A program made the position numbers and the translations under genes. Shown here piece after piece: positions 44,565-55,700 of a stretch of 64,000 nucleotides of DNA. This DNA is from Lepisosteus oculatus (taxonomy: Eukaryota; Chordata; Actinopteri; Semionotiformes; Lepisosteidae). The stretch spans positions 1,971,605-2,035,604 of the forward strand of contig NC_090716.1 in the NCBI RefSeq assembly GCF_040954835.1. Direction: 5' to 3'. Under the pieces are notes generated by a model. That model had not been told where the DNA came from and made no database searches. It was given only the letters and a program-made list of their open reading frames with translations. Every line of letters begins with the position of its first letter. Position 1 is the first letter of the stretch.

Positions 44565-47500
44565 AGGCTTGCAGGAGCTCCTGAGACTAGGACAGGCATG
44601 CCTCTGTCGGTTTGGGGGGGCGGGGGTCCCTTGGCTTCCTTTCGAGAGCTCGGCCGCGGTAGGTGGGGGAGAGAGGGGGTCGGCTTCGCGCTTTCCCACG
44701 GCACAGAGAGCGGGAGACCCCCCGATTGGCTCACGGTAGGGGGGGGGGAGTGTGGGAAAGGGGGGGCCTCTGGGTCTGTTGTCTCCCGGCTCTTCTGACT
44801 GGCCGGAGGTCCTGACCCCAGTCTGACCTCCCTCGACTCCGGACAGGGGAAAGGTCAGCCCCCGTGTCTGGGGGAGGAGGAGGAGGAGGGGGGTGGTCTG
44901 TCCCTCTGGAATGCGGAACAGGGAGAAGGAGGGTCTTCTGTTTCAATCGCCTGAGAGCTGCTTGCCAGTTCTTATTTTTTAAAAACTTATTACCTCTTCA
45001 GCCCCTTCAGGAGCCTTCGGAATTGGCCGGGGAGCGCGTGTGCTGTAAGAAACGTTAAATATGAACTGTTCTGCTTGTTGGCGCTTGGATTCCGCGCGGT
45101 GTCGTCGAGTGGCTGAAAGCAGGATGAGAGAGAGAGAGAGACCAGTTCCAGGGAAGTTCCTGTTTCCTGTTGGACTCTCCCCCTCCCCCTGTTTTCCTGC
45201 GGTGGTTTGGGGGGTGCGAGGCGGTCAGGGGCGCTGCCCAGTGGTGGTCTGGTTGTGTGACGGGGGTCTCTGTCTCTCTCCGCAGCTGGCTGGCGGGGTC
45301 ATCCTCGGAGTGGCCCTATGGCTGCGTCACGACAACGACACCAAGAGCCTGCTGGACCTGAAGCTGGAGGGTGATGAGGCCCCCAACACCTTCTACATCG
45401 GTAAGGCGTGCCGTGTGACGTCGGGAACCCCTGGGCTCCCCACGGGCGAGTTCCCACGAATCGTGACGCGAGGCGGCCCTTCCTGCTCACTAGTCCCTGT
45501 CATGACTGATCTACTGTGACGTACGAGTGGATAAGTGCAGGTTGTGCAGCAGACATTTCACTGCAGAAATGTCCCAATGTGATCTGCATGCAGAGTTAAT
45601 AAGTAGTATTTGTCAGCAACACCAGCTCAAAGTCGAGAGCGATGTTTCTATTGGATTAAGTGAGCTGGATTCACAAGCCTGCTTGTTTACACTGTAATAG
45701 GGCCTCTTCACCCCCTCTGGAAGTTTTGTTCCCTCGTTCTGACTCACAGAACATGGCGCGCTGTGCAGACCTGGACATGTATTTGAACTATTTTATGATG
45801 TCAACTGGAGGTTTTACAAGTTACTGTGCACATTTTTCTCATATTGCAGTTCGGAAGGCGCTCATCAGTGCTGAATCTTCCCCACCCCCGAAATCTAAAA
45901 AGAGCGTTGTGGTTCCTCTTCAACTGAAACGTTGCCACATTGTGTAGTAACATTGTCAGCTACAGAAGCGTGTTGCGGCCGCTGAGGGGAAAAAAAACTA
46001 ATCCCTTATCTCGTACTTCTGACAAAGTTCTCTTGTACTTCCGAGATAAGGAATGAGGAACATCGCCACGTGTGGACTTAATTTAGGCAGTGGAACTGAT
46101 TGCATGTGTAACCGTTCATAACAGAGCCATCATTTCTTTGATCTCTCAATCCCACAAAACCGGTCCTCGTGCTTGTAGTGATCCTGTTCAGGTTTGCTAA
46201 AAATGGCAAGATTTCATTCGGACTAAAACCCCAGGCGAGAGTAGATCCGTCCACATTCTGCAGCGCCGGACACTTAATCCTGAGTCCTGCCAAGCTCACG
46301 GTAGCTTCTAGATGCGTCCAGTGCACAGCGTAACAGGTCGTCCATACACTGAAGGAGTCATTGCTATCTCGGGATTCCGAGATAAGGGGGCGGATTTATT
46401 TTTTTGGTGGCAGCAGTGGTCTTCCGTAGTCATCCAAGCCCAGCCATCCACCGGGAGAAACCGTTCCGGACCGGAAACCTTGTGACCTTGGACAGCAGGA
46501 GACCTGATTTTCCTCCCCGGCTGCAGTGCAGCCCCCGCCAGGAGAGTCGTCCTAACTCTGCTGTTAAACACCCCCTCTTCTCGACAGTGCCCGGGGCTCT
46601 TCAGTGGCCTCGCAGTCAGCACAGGGGCTCACTGCCTCAAAGGCAATCCTAGGTACAGCTTGCTTCGAACGAGCAGTCTGTTCTCCTGCCCCCATCCTGG
46701 TGCGTTCGCTTTGTCATGTGGATTTCCTATGCCTAGTGCCTAGGACCTATGACATTTTAAGGGCCGACGAAGGAGGGAAACTAACGAAAAACGAGCTGAA
46801 ACAACATGCTTGCGATCGACTCTCGGTGCTCCAAATCAGTAATCCTACGATCTCTAGCGGCTGTTCTAGAAACTCGAAGTATTGAAGTGATGGTCACTTG
46901 ACTCGCTCCATCAATCACGGGGTTTAGCATTAGAAGAGTTTAATCACGTCAGTCGATGTCATTCAATGGGCGTTTCCCCCTCTTTCTGCACATTGCGGAG
47001 TGAAAGTGCCCAGGGCCTACCAACACCTGAATCTGACCCCGGTCATGTGACTAAAAAACCCCAACGTTAAACCAGAGAGTGTGGTCAGGGGGCCGCAATC
47101 GGCGAAAAGTCCCCTCGCTTCTCTCTCCCCTGCCGTTGTTGAGCTCAGCAGGGGGGGGGCAGGAAATGCTCATAAGCTGGGGTTTCCTTTGTCTGGAGGA
47201 TGTGTGCGCAGGGGTTAATGGACAGGGACAGCTGGCAGGATGTCGGCACACAGAGCTCTTCCTGAGACCTGCACAGGGGACGGGCCTGCGCCTCCGAGCG
47301 AGGACCCGGCAGTAGGCTTTGCACATACCTCTCTTCAGCTCTTCAGTTGTTTAGCCATGCCCAGATTGTGCCCGTTTGGGGTCAAGTGAAGCCATTTTTA
47401 AGAACAGCACCACCCGTCCGCTCTGAGAAATTGTGCCAAACCCTCCCCTGAGACCCTCCCCTGGCTGTTGAAGAAGCTCCACTGACAGCTGACCTGGGCA

Positions 47501-49726
47501 GTAAAAACTCATTATTCCAGCTTTGCCAGGCGGACTGGGAGCAGCTTGGTGGAAGACTGGGAAATCAGTAGCATGATGGGACCGGTCCTGAAGACCAGTC
47601 ATTTCTGCTCAGGCGTGGTGACTGGGGATTTTCCAGCCTGCTAGTTGCGTTTTGCATCTTCAGAGCTGTTGACAGGCTTGAGCAGCACCAGATCGCAGAG
47701 GTGAAAGTAGAGTAAACCACCGTGCCTTATCAGGCTCTGTTAGACTTATAAGATAAACAGTCCGCATAGGAAAACTGAGTTGTGCGTCCTGCCAGCTTTC
47801 TCTGGAAGTGGACAGGGGAGGGGTCTGAGCGCTGACGGCTGTGCAGCTGAAGGTCGTAGCTGCTGGCTGGAGCTGAGGCCACCCTTGCTGCACAGGAAAG
47901 GACCATCCTGGCTGATCTTGTACAGCTCCCCCGCACACCAGCCTTTAGGGCTCAGGATCTGCCCCTGTGGCTGGAAGCTTGCCAGTTCAAATCCCACAGC
48001 TTGCAAAGGAATCCTACTCCGTTGGGCCCTTGAGCAAGGTCCTTCACCCCAGCTGCTCCAGGGGCGCCGTATTAATGGCTGACCCTGCGCTCTGACCCCC
48101 AGGCTTCTCTCCCCGTCTGTGTGTCTCATGGAGAGCAAGACAAATTCCTAATACAAGAAATTGTATCTGGCCAATAAAGTGATCTTATCTTGCCTAGCTG
48201 TGGCGGTGTGGCTGCACAGGAAGGGACCATCCTGGCAGATCTTGTACAGCTCCCCCACACACCAGCCTGTCAGGAAGGAGCTTAGCCCCTGCGGTATCTC
48301 AGGGGGACATCCAGCCGCTCGGCCTGTGTGTTGGGTTAATGAGTACGAGCCATTGTGGTTGCCAAGTCACCTTTGCTCGGTGCTTGTTTCACAAGGGTTT
48401 AGCCTGTAGAGCTGCGATTGTCCTGGAACAAGGCAACAGCACACAGAGGTGGGGGGGGGGGGAGGAGAGAGGCCTGAATGGCCAGCACGTCAAAACCCTC
48501 CATCTACTTTCCCATCCTTAGTCCTCCAAATTATACTGTCCTTCAAAAACTGCTCGTCGGTTTTCCAAGAGATATTTTAAGCCCAGATTCTGCTACGTGT
48601 ACCACACAGTGAAGATGCCAGAGACCACAGCTGACAGGCCTTCAGACACGTACTCAGCTGTGTGCCGTTGTAGGACTTCCTGCCTGGCGGGCAGCGCTGA
48701 GACTCCTGAAGCAGGGCCGCGCTCGGTGTTGCGCCATGCCTCTGCTAACGGCACTCTTTCTGTCTTGGCCGGATGCGAGTGCGTAGGAGCATTTGCCGGA
48801 TGAATAATGGCAAAGGAGGGAGTGGGACCTCCTCTCCGGCTGCTTTTACCAGACGTGGGAATAGGGGCGCGGAAGTGACTCCTGGGGGTCAGCCTTGTGG
48901 TCGATCTTCAGGTTTGGGGTGCCGTGAGTTCTGGTGCAAACTGTGCCGGGGCTGGAGGGGTAGTTTCTGACCTCAGCTATGCAGGTCACGTCTGTGGCTC
49001 ATGTACGAGGCCCAGCTTGTCATGAAATAGATCCCAGCTGTTCTAGGGGTTGTCAGGGCAGCACTAGGAAGGGTTAATCTCAAGCTGGTGTTGAGACAAT
49101 AGCTGCCAGAGTGTATCGGGCAAGATGAGTTCCCGTTCCCATTTCCCTCGGCTCCCTCTCATTGTCCACGGTCTTCCTATCACAGGGACAGCTTAGCAGC
49201 GTCCTGTGCTGTTTTTCCTTCTGTTCTATTTCTGTCACTGTCTCTTAACCTCTCGTCTTCCTGCCCTCTCACCCTCGTGGAGGAAGGAGTTGTTTTTCTG
49301 GACCTCTGTCCCAGGAAAGATCTTTCCTGAAGCAGCAGGGAACTGCACAGTAGGAGACCGACTGATGTGGCGGCCAGCAGCTCTCAGCAGCTCTCAACTC
49401 CCTGTGGTCATTAAAACTCTCAGGGTGTTTCTCGAGAAGAGTAGGGGTGTTACCCCAGTGTCCTGGCCAAATTCCCCCCCCTGGCCTTTACCAGTCATGG
49501 CCTCCTAATAACCCCCCTCTCTGAACTGGCTTCATCACTCTGCTCTCCTCCCCACTGAGAGCTGGTGTGTGTGAGAGGACTGGAGCATCATCCAGGTGGG
49601 GCTGCACACTGGTGGGGGTGGAGGGGATCCCCATTACCCGTAAAGAGCTCTGAGTGGAGTGCCCAGGAAAGTGCTATATAAATGTAAGGAGTTATTATTA
49701 TTATTATTATTATTATTAATAATAAT

Positions 49727-49763
<37 letters not shown>

Positions 49764-52700
49764 ATGTGAGAACTGGAAAAGCCACTGAACCCAGCCTGCC
49801 CCCCGATTCCCCCCCCCTGCGCTGCCTCGGCATCTCGCATGCCCATCATGAGCCCCCGCAGACCCCGCCGTGTCACGATGAGGGACGGCATGCCGGCGCC
49901 GAGGAGGCCTGCCCGGCCCAAACTGGATCAGGAGTTTCGTCACCGCAGGGCCTCGCTTAGAAGAATTGCAATGTGACTCAGTTAGTGCTGACCGGTGGAT
50001 TGCTCAATCCGTCTGCCTCCACTGTCCCTGCTACAGAGTCCTGGGGCTTTGTCTGGGCCAGAGCGGCTGGGGAATGCGATTCCAGAGAGAGTGTCAGCAA
50101 TTATTAATGATTATTAAGACCTCTTAGGATAACAGTAATGTGGTCAATAAGTGGAAAAGCCTGTGTATTCACTTGCACCTTCAATTTCTGAGAGAGATGA
50201 GGTCCACCGCAACGGCAACGTGCATTTATACCTTGTTGGGATTCCGTATGTACCCCCTCGCCCCCTACAGGACATGTGGTGCATTGCAGTTGGATTCTCA
50301 GGTTCCGAAGGTGTGGCGGCTCGTAATGGAAACGCTGACCTGCACGTTAACAGTGCGACAGCTGGAAGGAAAGTTTTTTTTTTCTTTTCTCTTACTCCAA
50401 GTCAACAGTGAGAAATTCCAGCTCCTCTGTTGTAATTTGGAAAAACAGAACACTCTGGGGTGTGTTGTGACCACATTTCGCAGGCGTCTGGAGCTGAGAA
50501 TGCCGGCGCAATTTTGTGTGTTTGTCGGGGGGGTGTGGTACCATGTGGTTTTGCGCTGTGTCAGCTGGAAACCTGTGGTGAGAAAGTGATTCCATCCTTT
50601 TTGTTTGCCTGTTTGGAGGGCAGCTGCCTGCCTGGAAACTGAGGACTCAAAAACACATTTGCTGGAAGTTTGTTGAATGCAGATGAGAGAAGAGCACCAG
50701 GGACCTGGTACTGCAAGTGAGATGAGGCCTGCACAGAGTTTTGGGTGGATTGATACTTGGACTGCTTACAAAACCTTTCCGGCCTGTTTTTTGTCACTCT
50801 TATCAAAGCCTCCAGTTCGCCTAATTATCAAGGGTGAAAATCCTATGCTTGGCAGATAGTGACAACCCCTCTAAAATGCATTTGTTCTTCCGAAGTGATG
50901 AAAGGGAGCCAGCGTGCAGTTTCGAAATCACTGTGATCACAGTGGCCTTTTTTTCACAGGCTGCTCCACTTGTAGGGGGAGGGAGAGAGAGGCTTGTGTT
51001 GCATCTCGAGTCCGAACTGCCCCGTGCTTGTGAGGCTCTCTGCCAGTCAGGCCTGGCACACTCTGTAATAAGCCTGAGGTTATTGAACAACTCCCAGGGA
51101 CCGGGCACGAGCCATCACTAATAGCTGTAAATCGCTCCCTGGAAAATGTCGGTAATAAATCCAGGCAGCTCTTCGGAAAGAGTGGAGCAGCCAGTCGTTC
51201 AATTAACTCTGTCCTCATCGCCCGGCCGCGGGGAGGGGGAGGGAAACTGATACACCAGCCCCCGCGCGTGACCAGAGCTCTGCCGCTGAGAGATCGATAG
51301 GGTGAGGGATGGGTGCATGGGCCGAAAAAGGGTGAAAAATGAAACAAAAAGTCAAATGCGAGGTGTACCAGGACCTCCAGGCTGGGGGTACCCTATTTAA
51401 CGGGGTCCAGCCTGGGGTGACAAAACGGAACTGCTGGCACAGCGGCGACTGGACTGAGCCCGTTTGTCAGGGTCCAGTCTGGTAGAGCAGGGCGGGGCAG
51501 GCAGCAACGCCACAAAAACGTGGTGTGAGAGAGTGTGTCTTCCCCAGTGAAAATCCGTGATGGGACAGGCAAAAAGTAAAAGAACACCTTACGTGGGTGC
51601 AACCCCCTCTGGGACTCTCGGTGTAAAAACTCCCCCTTCCACACCCCCGGAAAATCCCCATTGCGGGGGGTGTCCGGTGATAGGACCTGCCCAGCTGGGG
51701 CTCATCTAGAAGCCGGTACTACAGAGACCAGGGCGCGGCAGGCAGCAACGCCACAAAAACGTGGTGTGAGAGAGTGTGTGAGTGTGTGAGAGAGTGTGTA
51801 TGGGTCTTCCCTAGTGAAAATCCGTGATGGGACAGGCAAAAAGTAAAAGAACACCTTACGTGGGTGCAACCCCCTCTAGGACTGTCGGTGTAAAAACTCC
51901 CCCTTGCGGGGTTAGTCCCTGCTCGTCCCATTGCGGGGGGTGTCCTTTATAGGACCTGCCCAGCTGGGGCTCATCCTCTAGAAGCCGGAATAGCTGGGAC
52001 TACAGAGACCAGGGCTCTGCCTCCATGCTGGACACTCCCCCGTGTAACGCCACAGGAGATATAGACGATGTGTGGGATTTTCTCACCTTGACTGCAGGGC
52101 CGAGCTGTGTAAAAAGTTTAGCTGGGTTGTGGCATCGGGTGCTTTTTCTGATCAGGGAGACGAAGACTTTTGAAGCGTTAAAGTTCTAAAGAGTGCTTTT
52201 TCCTCACTCAAAGTAAAGACATCATGAGTGTGTAGGAAAAGCCCTCCCTTCGGTCGTTATATTAACTTGCAGATGGTTTTTTTTTTATTAATTGGAGGGA
52301 GGGCCTGAGTTTTGCATTTAAAGATGGGCTTTTGTGTCAGGAGGTGGAGACTTCATTGAGAAACCCCGCATCGCATGTATGCAGTGACGGGGAACTCCCC
52401 CTGACAGGAAATGTTATTTGCCAACCGCGCTGTGAGAAAAGGGACCCGCCCGCCTCGCCTGAGCTGAGCCCCCACCCCCGCGCTCGCTGCCCGCTGCTGC
52501 TCCCAGCTCCCACGGCCCTCTCGGAGCTCTCCACGCCGGGGCCAGAGCCTTCTCCCAGCGACGCTTGCACAGGAGAGGTCGTGGCGGCATTTATCCGTGG
52601 AGACGGACTTGTAATATCAGCAGGGCCGATCGCACACAGGAGCAGGAAGCTTGGAGAGCCCTCTTGCTGCTTCTCCTTTTTTTTCCTTCCTCTTCAGAAG

Positions 52701-55700
52701 TACTGTTCTTAGTCAGCGGTCTGTTCCAGGGCTGGTGAAAGTGCAGGGGATGCTGCCCAGTACAGAGCTGTCCATGACAGGCATGCAGAGGCAGGGATGA
52801 CCACAGAAGTAAAGTGATTCCACAGGGCTGGGAATCAATGAGAAGATAAGATCACTTTATTGGCCATATACAATGTCTTTTCACAGACCCCAGTTTGCTC
52901 TCCATGAGACACGCAGACAGGGAGAGAAGCTGGGGCTCAGAGCGCAGGGTCAGGCACCCCTGGAGTGAAGGGTCTTGCTCAGGGGCCCAACAGAGTAGGA
53001 TTCCTCTGCCGGCTGCAGGATTTGAACCGGCAACCTTCCAGCCACAGGCGCAGATTCACCACAATGCCCCTTGAATAGTCTCCCTCCTCCTTGCCCCCTC
53101 ACCACCAGTCATCCCAGCCCGGGCCGGTGTAGAATTTGTCAGCTCAGTGCCGAGCAGCCCTAAGAGCCCAGCCAGAGGCACAAGCAGCCCCCAGAGACTC
53201 CCCCCGCAGTGGAGTCTCAATCCCGAGCCCCGTGCATGCGGGTGGTTTTAAACGCTGAAGGCTGCAGGTTCCTGCCCTATCCTGTACGCTGATCAGGCGA
53301 CGCCCGGACATTGGTAATGAAGGCGCTGCCTTCTCCGCCAAAAATGAGCAAAATTAAATCGCAGGAGCTACGTAAGGAAGTGATTGCTGCTCATGTATAA
53401 TCGTTTGTAAAAATATATGCGGTTCAGTATGTTGAACTACAGTGCTTTTACATCGTGACCTGGTCATAGGTCAGAAGTGTTGTTCCACGGGGTTCACCAA
53501 CCCTGACTGGGGCAGTTCTGCTGCCCCGTTTTCTACCCCCTAGTCGTGAGGGCACCCCCCTGGTGTCTCTTACAGCGCAGCTCCACGTTTTATTCATTGT
53601 CAGTAAGTTACTGGGCTCTTGCAGCACATGTCCTGTGAGCACTGCTGGGGGCCTGTCAGTGTCTGGTGGGAGCAGGTGGGAGCCTTGCCGGTACCTGGAT
53701 GGGAGACTCCTGGGAAAGCTGGGTTGCTGCTTGAAGAGCTTTTATCAGAACCAGTAGGGGGCGCTCAACATGTGGCCCGTGTGGGTCCTAATGCCCCAGT
53801 ATAGCGACAGGGACGCCATACTGTAAAAAAGGTGGATGAGACTTTTTAGATTGAAATTCACAGATCTAGAGTTGTAGGTTAAAAGATGGCAAGGTCCACC
53901 ACAGCCCCACCCCTGCACCACAACAGCAACTTCCATTTGCACCCTGCTGAGATTCTGTATATACACCCTCGCCCCCTACAGGACACAGGGTGCATTGCAG
54001 CTGGATTCTCAGTTCCGAAGGTGTGGTGCCAATGGTGGCTCATGGAAGATTCTCCATGAATAGAAACACTGGCTTGCGTGTAATGGCTCGCTATGTAATA
54101 GTGATGACGAAGATTATTACTGGGCTTGCTTGCCCACAGTTGCAGAATATTTTCCAGCCCAGGTCACTTCCTCCACATGCTCCACTTGCCTGGGGAGGGT
54201 CATCTTCACTTGGCAAAGCACAGCACTGCCGAGGAGCTCAGCGGGGCTCAGTGTTTCGGCACTCAGCACGTCAACAGCACGGCGCAGTTTCTGGCACTGC
54301 CGTTCGTGTGAGGTAGGCAGTGAGAGACCGAGAGAGAGAGGCCAATTAAATCTGTAAGATCTAACACTGCTGCTTCCACACCCAGGAGCTGTCAAACAGA
54401 TGGTTTCCAAATGTAGGCGCCTTTCAGTGCCACCTTTATTTCATCACAGTCCCTGCGGCCATTGTCACATCCCCCATCCCCCAAATAAAAATTTAGGAAG
54501 GGTTCGGTTTGGTTTTTATACCCCCGTATTTGCACGTATGCCCCGATACAAAGACGTGTAGGAATCGCCAGGACATAAACGCAGAACAGCAGCAGAAACC
54601 TCAAAGTTCAGTAACGTACAACTTGAAAAAAGCAAGTCAGCCAAGCAGTGCGAGAAGACAAACCTGTGTCAAAGACAAAAAAGACAAAGACAAAAGGAGG
54701 TGTGTGCCTTTCTGCTCCTATAATGCTTACCAGAGGACAGGGGAGATACCAGGGTGGTGGTTATCCTTTGCAATACTCCCAGCCCACCTGAGACGGGGAG
54801 CTGTACTCCAGTGATGTCCTGGGCTAACCTGATCACCCCCTATAACTCTGCTGCCAAGCCACACTGTAATACCACACCTGAGCACACTCTCAGGAGTGCA
54901 CCTGGAAAATGTAGCACAGACAGTTGAAGATGGACCAAAGTTTGAGTGCTGTCGCACCTTCTTTGTGGCTCCAGGTGCATGCTGGGACTATGTTAAATCA
55001 TCAGTAAAGCAGGTACCCAGGAACTTGAAGCTGCTAATCTCCACAGCCCCCCCTCCAGCTCTTTGGTTTTGCTGACGTGAAGGGAGAGGTTGTTGTCACT
55101 CCACAAGGTGCCTGACCTCATCCCTGCAGCCGTCTCATTGTTACTGGGGATTCGGCCAACGATGAGATAAGATCACTTTATTGGCCACATATTTTTTGGG
55201 GTATGAGGAATTCATCTTTTCGCAGACCCCAGCTTGCTCTCCATGAGACACAGACAGGGAGAGAAGCTGGGGGTCAGAGCTCAGGGTCAGCCATTTATAC
55301 AGCGCCCCTGGAGCAGTTGGGGTGAAGGGCCTTGCTCAGGGGCCCAACGGAGTAGGATTCCTCTGCCAGCCGCGGGATTTGAACTGGCAACCTTCCAGCC
55401 ACAGGCACAGATCCTGAGCCACAGGGCCACCACTAGTTCCACCCAGACTAGTCAGCAAGCTCAATGATTTGAGCATCGGCTCCTGACTCTGCAGCTGGAT
55501 TCTGCACTTCCTGACTGGCAGACTGTGAGCCACAGGCAACCTTCCAGCCACAGGCTGTGTCCTGAGCCACAGAGCCACCACTCCGGCCGGTGGTGAGGGC
55601 CATATCATCAGCATACATGTAGTAGTAATAATAATAATAATAATTGCTTATACTTATATAGCTCTTTTCTGGACCCTCCACTCAAAGCGCTTTACAGGTA

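Larger units (their letters stand above)
35470..45285 (+). other. CD81: CD81 intron 1
   Basis: This 9.8-kb intron is GC-rich at its 5' end. It holds SINE pieces (37020, 40745), an inverted repeat pair (39437-41090), a reverse LINE end (43374), G-rich runs around 41690-41740 and an X-box-like palindrome at 42406. The rest shows no gene, and the open frames are chance products of high GC. Confidence 0.75.
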
